Origin: Antrodiella citrinella
Taxonomy: Eukaryota; Basidiomycota; Agaricomycetes; Polyporales; Steccherinaceae
NCBI GenBank assembly: GCA_004802725.1
Contig: SGPM01000026.1
Coordinates: forward strand, 1-64,000
Direction of reading: 5' to 3'
Length of the DNA stretch: 64,000 bases
Part shown: in pieces, positions 1 to 10,480 of the stretch
Layout: each line of letters begins with the position of its first letter
Numbering within the stretch: position 1 is the first letter of the stretch
Notes under the pieces: generated by a model
What the model was told of the DNA's origin: nothing
The model's database searches: none
What the model saw: the letters and a program-made list of their open reading frames with translations, nothing else
Made by a program: the position numbers and the translations under genes

Positions 1-1644
1 CGCGTCCATTAAGGTCGTTCGCCTCCATTTCACTTTTTTCCAAGGGAAATATGTGGACACCCATCTTGGAGGCATATTTTTGTCGGGACGGCGACACAGG
101 CCTTCGGCCGGTCGACCTCCCATTTGTCGGGGGACCTGACACAGGCCTTCCGGGATTTTTGGCCCAGTTTTGTCGGGATCGGGAAGAGGCATTTGGCGGA
201 GTTTTCCAGGGTCCTAGTCATCCTTGATCTAGGGAATGTATAGGGTACGGTGCATGTTCATCTGCGCCGTACGTCGGTTACCACATTGTTCCCAAGGATT
301 TACGCAAATAGTCTCCGTGTATCTATCCTCGGGAGCCCCGCATTCCGCAATCTAGAGAAGTCCGTATCACGAGCGAGAAACGCGTAGTACAATGACCACT
401 CACGTTCATAGTCCATCGCTAGGTACAGAAATGCGCACGGCTCAAATTAGCTCAGAGATCGTTCAATACCTTCACCAGAACGACATGTTGTATTGACGAT
501 CAAAGTCTTGCCAAAGGCGCGTTCTACGAGCTTGGGTCGCTCACGACTAGATACATAGACCATGATGCATGATGGAGTGTACTTACCAGCAGCCTTGTCG
601 CGCGTAGACGGCCCGCAACTAAATGATCACCTTGTGCTCCGTTACTGAGCGCTGAGCACTGTAATTCAGTAAAACAGTTAAATCCATAGAGAATCGCGAA
701 GGCAATCTGTACGGGATAACGAGCGACACGGAGAAATGTCAGTGTGGGCATCAAATCTTTTCTGCTACCAGAAAGCTGTTTGATTGTAGCACTGGCAAAG
801 CATATAACCTATCACAACCGTGCACTTACGTCAGGCCTACCGTGGTACTGGGGATTTGTACTCACCGACACGCTTGTCCAAGCTCAAGAGCACCTTAGCA
901 TTGGAAGAAGTGGTTCCTGTGCACATTTGAACTTGAAAACACTGATCAGTGCGACATCGGAGCAGGTCCTGGCGGCATGGAGGAGAATTAGAGTCGATGA
1001 CTTGCCAACCGCATTTACATTGCCGGAATACCCGAAATCCGTGCCGGGCCGGTGCCTTCTATTGTAGTACAGTAGTGACACGCCTGACTTTCAAGTCGTC
1101 TCGGACTTCGGACTTCGCAGCTCGTTCCACAGCATTTTTCAGTGGACGAAAGTTTTCGTTCAGACTCTCCGCTGCGAACATCCGAGTCCCAAGTCTTCGC
1201 ATTTCGCGAAGTGGAAGGCCTGGCCAAATTTCCGTCTTCCTCCCGTTACTCTGACCACACATGTACTAACTTACATACACACTCCCTCGCTCGCCCCTTA
1301 GGAAGCGTATCGAATTTATGCATGTCAAGGTTCGTCGCAGCTGCTACTTACTGTTTTATAAAAACATTTGATATGCATGATGGGGATGGTGAAAAGATGT
1401 CATACCGAGGCTTCGACGGCTTTCGATAAACCTCTGTGGATGATTTCTAATAAAGCCAAAGGAGAGCCGTTTACTCCGGATGGTTGATGACGAATGATCT
1501 ATCTGAGCAGATGAGCCTCTGCTTTTTGTATTGGTGACTTTACATCGCTAACACCCGAAGTAAAGCCGATCGCTGTACATAAAGTAAGTTCTTTGCAGCT
1601 TGCGTACATCAAACTCCCCCTTATTCCTACTCATATAACTGTCG
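1..1644. other. Gene-free left edge with degenerate tandem repeat
   Basis: No open frame here reads like a protein or joins across plausible introns. Short overlapping frames occur on both strands, as expected by chance. The only clear structure is the imperfect repeat at about 81-215, listed separately. The last 100 bases lead into the aldo/keto reductase gene and probably hold its promoter. Confidence 0.6.
81..215. repeat. Degenerate ~45-bp tandem repeat
   Basis: Three units each begin with TGTCGGG (81, 125 and 171). The first two continue with a GACACAGGCCTTC block, and the spacing is 44-46 bases. The third unit is decayed. The minus strand is open through the array and repeats a short peptide, so it could be either a worn minisatellite or the remnant of a repetitive coding or mobile sequence. 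The array is near the window edge and may start outside it. Confidence 0.55.
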
Positions 1645-3293
1645 ATGTCTCAAGATTCGTATGCCGTCTTCGACCCTAAGGGCATGCCCTTCCGCAGACT
1701 CGGAAGCAGTGGTCTCCGAGTACCTCTATTCTCGTACGGTGGCTGTAAGTGAACATGATGTTCGAGCGGTGAATGGAACGAGAAGACTGATTAAGATCTT
1801 CGCGACGTGTAGGGTTGACTGTTGGTGGATCTGTTGTCGGCGATCCAGTCAAGGCATGTCTTGCACAAGATTAAACTTTTGTCGCGTGGCTGAACGGTAC
1901 CGTGATACAGGACCTCATCAAGACCGCCTTCGACAATGGGATCAACATGATTGATACTGCCGAGGGATACGCCAAGGGTAACTCCGAAGTCGAGATGTAC
2001 GTTGAGATTTCAAGTATCAAAATGCGTGGACTGACAACATCTGTGTAGTGGCCGTGTTGTCAAGGAGCTTAACCTCCGTCGTACCGACCTGGTTATCACT
2101 ACCAAGTTGTTCTGGGGTCTCCGTCAGGGTCCCAATGACGGTGGTCTCTCCAGGAAGCAGTACGTTACAATTCAGTCTCAATAATAGGGACCGCTAAGAT
2201 GACCTGGAACCTGACAGCATTATCGAGGGCACCAAGGAGGCTTTGGAACGTCTCCAGATGGACTACGTCGATGTCATTTTCGCTCACCGTCCTGATGCTA
2301 CCGTTCCCATGGAAGAGGTTGTCCGTGGTTTCAACTGGGTCATCGAAAAGGGCTGGGTAAGTGAATTGATGCCAGCGGTTATGAGCTTAACTCATCGTTT
2401 GCTCAGGCATTCTACTGGGGCACCTCCGAGTGGTCCGCCCGCGAGATTGAAGAGGCTCACCGTACGTCCATGTATGGTCAGACGCATGCGGGCATTTTGT
2501 TGATAATTGACTCACAGATGTTGCCGACAAGCTTGGTCTGATCGCTCCCATTGCCGAGCAATGCAAACACCAGTACGTCTCTGCGTCTACGAACCTCAAA
2601 TGGCTGTAGTGACATTAATCTTTAGCATGTTGGTGCGCGAGCGTCCCGAGAAGGAGTACGAGCCTCTGTACCGTAAGTACCAATTGGGTACGACTGTTTT
2701 CTCTGCATTGGCGCAGGGTCTCCTTACTGGCAAGGTACTGCGAGATTTGTCCTCTGCGATGCTGAAAAAGTGCTGACCGTCTTTCAGTACAACGATGGCC
2801 TGCCTTCCGACTCCCGCTGGGCGACCGAGAAGGAGCAGCAATTCAAGAACGCCGCGGCGCGTCTCAGCACGCCCGAGGGCCAAGCCGAGATCGCCAAGGT
2901 CAAGGCTCTAAGCCAGTTCGCCGAGACTGGTACGTCGCATTGCAAAGATTTTGGGATGACGTCGTGCTGACCCGAATTTCCTCGTGTTAGAACTCGGTTG
3001 CAGTGTCACTCATTTGGCCCTTGCTTGGGTCGCTGTCAACCCTAACACTTCCACCGTCATTCTGGGTGCTACGAAGCCCGAGCAGCTCATCGACAACTTG
3101 AAGGCTCTTGAGGTCATCCCCAAGCTAACCCCTGTCATCCTGGAGAAGATCGAGGAGATTATCCAATCCAAGCCTTCCCGTCTCGTAAGCTATTTCCTGA
3201 ACTTGCATCTGTTCGGAAGAAAATCTAACTTTATGTGCTTTCCAGGATCAATTCGGACGATACCCCTTGGACGGCCGATACCCCATTGCTTAA
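1645..3293 (+). CDS. Aldo/keto reductase, Kv-channel beta-subunit type
   Basis: NADPH-dependent aldo/keto reductase of the KCNAB/AKR6-like group, presumably cytosolic; the natural substrate is unknown. The spliced protein is about 359 residues, normal for the family. The catalytic tetrad is visible: Asp62 and Tyr67 in IDTAEGY, Lys95 in ITTKLFW and His136 in FAHRPD. The C-terminal cofactor region ends in [11 protein letters not shown]. About nine introns are needed. The first exon is 1645-1744, joined to 1813-1853 to give GGWLTVGG. The intron 1854-1910 appears to start with GC rather than GT (AAG|GCATGT). The start is the first ATG before [11 protein letters not shown]; the stop follows [13 protein letters not shown] tandem neighbour begins 355 bases downstream on the same strand. 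Confidence 0.92.
1854..1910 (+). other. Probable GC-AG intron of the aldo/keto reductase
   Basis: The reading frame requires joining ...GDPVK to DLIKTAF. The only junction that does this uses AAG|GCATGT as donor and GATACAG as acceptor. The flanking protein matches the family on both sides. No GT donor at this point keeps the frame. Confidence 0.7.
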
Positions 3294-3648
3294 AAGGTGG
3301 CATAGAATAGGAAGTAGTGTATTTCTAGATGTAGAGAACGGTCTCAAACATATGCATCACAAGAATATGGAACTGGAAACAATCGATCGGTTGTCTGTAC
3401 ACGCTTATTCAACGTGCTGACTACATGCGCGCCTCTATAAATACGGACGCGTCAACGCGTCAACCACGATGCATGAGGCTTTGCCGCGAGTGACAGGGTT
3501 GCAATTGCCTGCTCTTCCTACACCGACGACGAACGGCACTCCGTGAAATGGTACAGATTGCCGACGAGCATTCGAAGGGAAGATTGGGACAGTACTCGGT
3601 GAGTGGACTCTTCGAGAACAAGTATCGACATCGCTCACACCATCTCAG
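3294..3648. other. Short intergenic spacer
   Basis: Lies between two tandem plus-strand genes. It should hold the 3' end of the reductase transcript and the promoter of the next gene. No recognisable element is seen; an inverted-looking GACGCGTCAACGCGTC stands at about 3447. Confidence 0.5.
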
Positions 3649-5073
3649 ATGCAAGACAGGGAATCCTCATTCGTGAACGACGACCCAACACATCTAGATG
3701 AAGAGTGGGAGGATCTTCCCGAAGACAACCTCAACCTTGCCAATCCTCTCGAACGATCTCCACCCCCTCTGAAACGTACCGGCGACAAGGTGCGCAGACG
3801 CAAGACTGGTCAAAAGACCGAGTTTGTAGCGCAGCCCAACTCCTTTCGCAAGATCCTCGTCAAGCAGAAGTCTTTCAAGGATGTCTTCCTGGACAACAGG
3901 GAGCATATCAACCAAGCTGTTGCGGACGGAGCAATCTCCACCCTCAGCTACTTCTGGAGAATTTTTGTCGACGTGTTCCGTGGACTCCGATATCCCTTGA
4001 CTTTTCTTCTGCTGCTTTGGATTCTTGCATTCTTGATGGGTCAACTCTCGCATGCTTTCCATACAGTATTCTCTCCTTTGTGCTATCTTCCCGGCACATC
4101 CGGTATTCCTTTCTGTCGCCCCGCCACCCCCAGAGCACCACAATGGGCCGACTTTCCCAAACTCATGGATGTACAGAGCTCCACGTTCGAGCAGCTTTTG
4201 GATAGCACTGTTGGAAGCTCGGAGCTAAGTTTGGAGGTTAAGAAGGCGGAGATGGCAACCTCTGACTTGGTCACTCTGGTCAAAGTGAGCGACCTTAAGA
4301 GTAAGGAGATTTTGTCTCGTACGCTTGAGGAGTTCGTGCTGGACGCAAAGACTACGGGGAGAGGTTTGCAGAAACTGGGATCCAAGATTGCCGGTGCTGT
4401 CGATAGGTGCGTCTCTAACCTCATCACGGATACATATGAAGCTAAGACCCCTCGTAGTATCGTTGCTGTCAATGACCATGCCCTTCATACTATCGAAGAG
4501 AGTGAGCGCAAGCATTCGGGCCTCATCGTTTTCTGGCCGCTGTCCTCCGGCATGGCGACCCGCAACGCTGTCCGGGAGACATTTGCGGACGCCATGGGTG
4601 TACTCTCCAACCAAGTAAGCCGCATCATACTAGAAGCAGAAGCTTCTATCGTGAATCTCGACCGGTTGGAGGAACGTCTCTTGATCCTATACGAGATCGT
4701 CTCGCGTGAGGACAAATTCATTTCCGCCGAGAAGGCAGACCTCCTTGCGGAGCTATGGACAATCCTTGGTGGGAACAGAAGACGCCTCAGGGGGTTGGAA
4801 GGACATACGTTCTTGTTGAGGAACATCGGGGAGTATCGCAGACGAGCTCAGGCGCATGTCGTGGCTGCCATGCAAACTTTGCAGGGGATGAGCGAGGATA
4901 TGGAGGACATCAGGGAGAGGGTAGCTGCGCCCGAAATCGTTGGAGAGAGAATACCTATCGAAGTCCACATCAAGAGCATCAGTGCAGGCCTGGAACGACT
5001 GACCCAGAAACGGATCAAGGCTCAGGAGAGGGAAGAAGAGGCCATGAGGAGGATGCTCGGCGCCGACGAGTGA
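3649..5073 (+). CDS. Single-pass membrane, coiled-coil protein of unknown function
   Basis: Uninterrupted frame of 474 codons with no intron, unusual among its intron-rich neighbours. The N-terminal ~60 residues are acidic then basic (KVRRRKTGQK). A hydrophobic helix at about residues 115-131 (PLTFLLLLWILAFLMG) is the only clear membrane segment. The C-terminal two thirds are charged and helical, ending in a run of Glu/Arg/Lys (about 440-470) likely to form a coiled coil. There is no signal peptide, so the topology may be anchored with a cytosolic tail. I recognise no catalytic motif. The type resembles conserved hypothetical proteins of Agaricomycetes; any function would be a guess. Confidence 0.85.
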   Translation: MQDRESSFVNDDPTHLDEEWEDLPEDNLNLANPLERSPPPLKRTGDKVRRRKTGQKTEFVAQPNSFRKILVKQKSFKDVFLDNREHINQAVADGAISTLSYFWRIFVDVFRGLRYPLTFLLLLWILAFLMGQLSHAFHTVFSPLCYLPGTSGIPFCRPATPRAPQWADFPKLMDVQSSTFEQLLDSTVGSSELSLEVKKAEMATSDLVTLVKVSDLKSKEILSRTLEEFVLDAKTTGRGLQKLGSKIAGAVDRCVSNLITDTYEAKTPRSIVAVNDHALHTIEESERKHSGLIVFWPLSSGMATRNAVRETFADAMGVLSNQVSRIILEAEASIVNLDRLEERLLILYEIVSREDKFISAEKADLLAELWTILGGNRRRLRGLEGHTFLLRNIGEYRRRAQAHVVAAMQTLQGMSEDMEDIRERVAAPEIVGERIPIEVHIKSISAGLERLTQKRIKAQEREEEAMRRMLGADE

Positions 5074-7451
5074 GATTCGTGTATGTGTTTACCTAGTTTA
5101 CTGTCTCAATTTTACTCACTGTTCCGCGTAGCGCTGGAATGTTGTATTGAGTCTGTAGACTGACTGCTCGTTGGTGCTCTAGGTGCTCATGCAAGCTACG
5201 GATAGTGTTCTCATGAGCGGCTACCCTGCCTCTGAATCTCTATATCTCTATAAAGTTGTATCCGTGCGTATGTTGCTGTGTTTTGCGATGGATTGTAGCA
5301 GGTCTATGTCATGTTCCATTTGTCCGACTCGGTGCCCTCGTAGACGTCGCCATCAATTATGATACCCACTTCGTCCGCAAGAAAGCTGCTGCTCTCAGTG
5401 CTCGGTGCGCATATGGTCGTCCTACATCGCGACGCCGATGATAGGATTCCGGAATTATCATCGAGATTTAGCGCTGGGCAAAATCGCCGTCGGCAATGCG
5501 GGTCAAATAGAACCACACTGCACGAACCTATTCATGACGTTGCTGGGTCTGTGTAACTATCTATGTATGTTTACATAGAGAGCAGCAACAATTTTCTTCC
5601 CGCTGTAAGTCACAGCTCGTACGGTCGTATGAATCGTCTACACGAATACACCCTGACGCCAGTGTGTCCGTCTCATTGACCATGATCGACCGCCAGTATT
5701 AACAGACTCATTCCTCCGAGTGTATGCCTTCATGGCCGCCAGAAACCTCTCCAGGCTCATGCCGCGCAAAAGAAGTGCTTGAACTCACTGGTGCGTCACC
5801 TTATTGTTGCGAGCGATGATCTGTCAGGACCCACCTGTCGTCGAGGCAAGTTCAGGCAACTGTGCTGAGACTCAGTGTGTCCAGGGTCAACACACACCAA
5901 AAGCAACAGAATGTGGCCCTTCACACGCCCTATTGCTCGCGAGTCGTTCTTGTGGCGGACACGATCCACGAAGTCCAAAGGAGACAGACGCGTTGTTCCA
6001 GTCTAATAGCAACGGAGCGATTACAGTCCGATCTCAGTAGGGCAGCGGTACAGGACTCTGTATGAGAAGGATAGACGTGTCGGAACAGGCGAAGCTTGTC
6101 GTGATGGTTGGCCATAGTGTCTGAGTGTGACAGCTAAAGGCAGACCCGATGGAAAGACACCAAGTCAAGACGTGACACTGACACGCGCCCGCGCCCGCGC
6201 TACCGGCAGGACAGTGTCGTGAGTTATCAACTGCGCTTTGTCACCCCTGAGGATAGAGCCAAGGTAGACGTATCAACGGCGTTGGTACCATCCATGCTAA
6301 CTCAGGCTCTACACCGAAGATCATCACTATCGGGTCCTCGCTCATGTCCTGATTTGGACACCCCGATGTGTCCTGGACAAAGTGCACCATGTCCCGGACA
6401 AAATGACGGATTCCCGAACACAAGTGTCCTGTCTTGAACTATCCCGTATGTACAGGCTCGGAAATTTCCACGTGACTCGGACAGCCTAGTAGCTTTTGCA
6501 CAACATCGACAAACAATCGTCGTTGGCCGGTCCGACACTTAGTACTTAGTACTGAGTCACTGTCGACGAACAGGTCATGGTGGATGGTCCTGACTTCGCT
6601 GTACGCAATTCAGTGGAAATGAAGATTCCTGAAAAAAACATAAGTAAAAGGTCAGGGGAAGTTGGTTAGGGTTGCTACAGCGCTAGCGAGCCTACGGTGC
6701 CTACCAACAATAGATGTGAGCTCTATTCTATCTCAGACTACGCTGAGAACTTCGTATAGTCTGACCCCTTTACAGTGATGGAGCGTAACTCCACGAACAA
6801 CGCTCCAAGTGTAGCAGTCCAAGTGTATGTAGTACAGCAAGCTGCACTTGTTTGTCCCTCGACAAGCTGAACGCTGATCCTTCATGGCAACAGATTGTTC
6901 TGAGGTTCCGGTGGCTCAAAAAACAATCAGGTCAGTTGTAACACGAGGCAATATGATGTGGTGGGGACCAGGGACGTGGTGGGGGCAGGCAAAGACAAAA
7001 GAAAATAAGCGCCAAGTGACAAAGTTCCGCCGCAGCCGATACCGATCACACAATAAACAGACGCCCGATTGTCAATTCTTGAAGTGAGACAATAAGATGA
7101 ACGGAGCAACACGATATGCAGCCGGGCACACAATTAGGTCGAGGGAGAGCGGGACCTCCTCTTGTTCACCTCTACCACCTTACACACCCACCTCCTCATA
7201 CTCCAGCTGTCTTTCCGTACCTCAAGCCACCGGCCATCGTTGAAATACCAAACACTGTCAGGTTGAAGGTTTCACGTTGAGCTGGATAAACAGATTTCGA
7301 CACATCGTCTGCATCAACTTGCCGTACAATTGAAATTTCAGTATGTGATGTCTTCTGCTTTCACCCACATCGTTTCACCGAAAGACATCCTGCAGCGAGG
7401 GTAGCTTGGTGATACTCAGCGGACAGTCTTTATAACTGACCAGCAACAAAG
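5074..7451. other. Gene-free tract of 2.4 kb
   Basis: No supported gene. There is a short GC-rich run of repeated GCGCCC at about 6185-6200, and a cluster of GGACA-type words at 6350-6435. The last few hundred bases precede the PX-like/PB1 gene and probably contain its promoter and 5' leader. Open frames are short and lack family resemblance. Confidence 0.55.
6340..6435. repeat. Cluster of degenerate GGACA-containing words
   Basis: GTCCTGATTTGGACA, GTCCTGGACAAA, GTCCCGGACAAA and CCCGAACACAAGTGTCC follow each other over about 90 bases. They look like a decayed short repeat or a set of binding sites. No coding frame explains them. Confidence 0.35.
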
Positions 7452-9990
7452 ATGACATTTCGGAACGACACGCTACCCGATGTAAGAACACGTCCTAGAC
7501 CTCATCACTATCGTGCTCACCTTCTCTCGCAGAGTAATCCCGGTACGGGTACTACGGGTGGAATCTCGACCGAAGTGAGTATACATATCTCGTGATGAGA
7601 ATCGCAGCTAACGACGTAGCAATAGTTTATCATGAGAGCAGTCGTCCAGCCTGCGCCCCGTATTTTTTCCGCAACTGTTATACCACCTACTAAGATTGGT
7701 ATGTACCAAATACTTCCGTTTGAAGGCGTACTGATTGGATCCTCGCAACATAGGCGGACACTTTTGCTTCGGCGTACACGTCTGCGCGATTGATGGCCGT
7801 TTATCCACGTACAGCGGCTCTAGCAAAGAATACGACCTCTGGAGACGATGGGAAGATTGCCTCTGGTTCCAAGAACTACTCGAATACGAGTACTCTCTCA
7901 TGGCTCGGTCCAAACGCGACCGCCTTGCAGCTGGAAAAGGAATCAAAAAGAACGGCATATACATCCATTCCGACCTAGCATCCTCTTTCGACTCTTTACC
8001 TCCCGGCCCGGAAGCTTCCAGTGTTGCTATGGATGTCCACGCGTATATTCCTAAAATGAACAAGAAAGGGACGATCTTCCGGGCTAGCTTAGCTACTATC
8101 GAGCAAAGGGGGCGAGAATTCAAAGCCTTGGTCGAAGGGCTTCTAGACGAGGATGTCCCCACGCTCGTGAAGGAATTACGAGAAATTCGAGTCGTCCGCG
8201 ATTTCTTCGGGATTTGGCGACGGGACACCGAAATCGTGCGGAAGGAAGCGGAGGCTCTCAAAAGGGCTTCAGTCGTTCGCGGAAAGTCTCGCGGATCCAT
8301 CGGTAGTCGCGCGTCCATCACCAGCAGCGCCTTCTCTCTATATTTCTCGTCGCCCTCTAGTACCTCTATCTCCGGCGTTCAGTCGGACTCAGAGGCTTCT
8401 CCTTCACGTTCTCGCAGCGGTTCCGAAGTCAGCGCGAGTTCGCCTTCTTCTCTGCGCTCTATGCGTACTCCCGCTACCGCTCCCATGGCTTTCATCGTCT
8501 CTGAGGCGGGTCTGTTGAAGAGTCCCTCACCTTCGTCTTCCAGCCACGGTAGCCTTCGTCGCACTCCTACTGCTAGAACACGCCAGTCTGTGGCAGCCAG
8601 CAGCATTGCGCCAAGTACATTGTCCTCAAATTCCGGCGTCCCTATCATGTTTGTCTCCGGGGATGAGCGTATCCAGGCACGTATGACAATCGACAAACAC
8701 CCAGGATTGCAGTCTCTTCCGGAGGATGAAGAACTACCGGAGACGGCATCTGCATCGAGTCCGGGTGTGCATCATCATTCTTCACCTATGCGCCGTCTGC
8801 GTGGGTGGTCAGCAACAGAATGTGCGGCACCCAGAATTGGTCCAGACGTGCCGGATGTCGTCTTACGCGGATCCAGCTCGACTCTCGACACCGAATTTTC
8901 ATTCAACAATCATCCTCAGCAATATTATAACGCACCTATGATGGAGATCCAGAAGACGTCCGGCCCTGGGTCGAGCTCCTCGAAGCGATCTTCCGTTGAG
9001 CTCTCGAGCTTCTCCGACAGGTCGTCCCGTCGCTTATCGAATGAATCCGTCACGAGCTTTGCCTCTAATCCCAGTTCTGCACCCAATGACTCTTCCAGCG
9101 ACTTCGACAAGGATTGTTCACCGACTCCTGGCAGGCCATCCTATCTACGAGACTCCTTTGCCACAGTGGACTCGTTCATTGCTAGTTCTGTGATGGAATC
9201 GATGTTGCCTCGTCGCGCAGATTCTCCCACAACTCCAGGTTGTCGATCTTTCTCTGTTGGAGATCGTACATCGCGTGTCCCCTCGGATGGAGCACCTTGG
9301 GACGAGCGCGACGACATCATGGCCGCTTACTTCTATGGTGAGTATATTTCGACATGTCCGAAGAACTTGTGGCTGATTGTCTGCCCAGATCCGGCCCTTC
9401 GTGCGGAAGCGGAAGCAGCAGTGCACGAAGATGTCCCAGAGCAGCACCGGGTAGAGTCTATGATATCTACCGTCTCTATTTCAGATAGCTACCCGAAAGT
9501 CTATCAGCACAGACCTCCGGGCCAACCCCATCTCCCCTGGAACCCGCAGAACGAGTCCATTCCTGAGGATTCCGTATCCTACGCTACAGGCCCCGCCAGC
9601 CCCATCTCTCCTATCGAATCTCCCATTTTCCCAACAACCTTCACCATCAAAGCCGTCAAAGAAGACGCCATCATCCTCCTTCGTGCAGACGCAACGATGA
9701 TGTGGAAGGACATCCGCGCCAAGATCTCAGAGAAGTTCGAGGCGCAGGAGGGCTCGCCTTTGACGAAGTCATTCTTGATTGGCTACGTCCCTAGCACACC
9801 TGCCAACGTCGCTATCCAGCAGCCGAACAGCCGTGCAGATAGGGGACGTCCTCGTGCGAGCTCGACATCCTCTGTCGGGTTGCTTCAAGCCCGAGGCGGG
9901 ATGCGTACAATCAACTCTGACGAAGAGTGGCAGAAGGTGATCGCCGGTTCAAATGGCAAGTTGGCACTTCGTATCCTTGACAGGTTCTGA
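7452..9990 (+). CDS. PX-like and PB1 domain protein, possible polarity/signalling scaffold
   Basis: About 776 residues after splicing. Three introns in the first 300 bases join MTFRNDTLPD, SNPGTGTTGG, FIMRAVVQPAP and the main exon. Near the N terminus, YDLWRRWEDCLWFQELLE resembles the basic core of a PX phosphoinositide-binding domain. The middle (about 190-600) is Ser/Pro-rich and probably disordered. The last ~100 residues (TFTIKAVKEDAIILLRAD, then a C-terminal NSDEEWQKV) fit a PB1 interaction domain. PX plus PB1 recalls Bem1/Scd2-type scaffolds, but no SH3 domain is seen. A 51-nt intron at 9338-9388 with good splice signals contains no stop, so both retained and spliced forms would be in frame. 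Confidence 0.85.
9338..9388 (+). other. Stop-free 51-nt intron in the PX-like/PB1 gene
   Basis: GTGAGT donor, CTGAT branch-like word and GCCCAG acceptor, with length a multiple of three and no stop. Splicing joins AAYFY to DPALRAEAE; retention inserts 17 residues. Confidence 0.6.
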
Positions 9991-10480
9991 ACATTCAAGT
10001 TGCTTCTGCTTCTGCTTGCACACATTCGTATACCTTACTGATTTCGTTCATGACCCGCTTATTGTCACATTTGTTCTCAGATTATCACTTTTCGGACGCC
10101 CCTCTTTATTCCTGTTATGTCCCATCTGCATCGCTTCCTCGTTCTCCACTGATTGTATACCCTCATATCCGGCGTACACTAGCATTGCTCCCTCTCTCTC
10201 TTTTACTGATTGTACGCCGTCAGATCTGGTGTACTCTGTATCATCACACACACACACACTTCTTACTCTCTTTTTGACACATCGGACCCTGACTTTTTCT
10301 ATCTTCGTTACTTTTGCACCGCCAACTGGTCGGTTGCCCCTTTGTCTCTGAATACCGCCTCATACCAATCATTGCGGTAAAAGTACACATCCCATCCACA
10401 CCATTAGATTACGATCGGGTATCGCAATTGTACACTACTGTACTAGGATCAAGCTGCAGGAATACAAACAGCACAAAAAT
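9991..10480. other. Convergent intergenic region with a CA microsatellite
   Basis: Lies between the 3' ends of the PX-like/PB1 gene and the ARP10 gene. It is T/C-rich on the plus strand, as in fungal 3' untranslated regions, with a (CA)7 run at 10245-10259. No gene is supported. Confidence 0.6.

Noticed and set aside
7608..8321. 237-codon open frame on the minus strand
   Set aside because: Antisense shadow of the PX-like/PB1 coding region; Ser/Arg-rich composition mirrors the other strand.
10245..10259. CA repeat considered as a CRISPR-like or regulatory array
   Set aside because: Simple dinucleotide microsatellite of 15 bases in a 3' region; no spacer structure.
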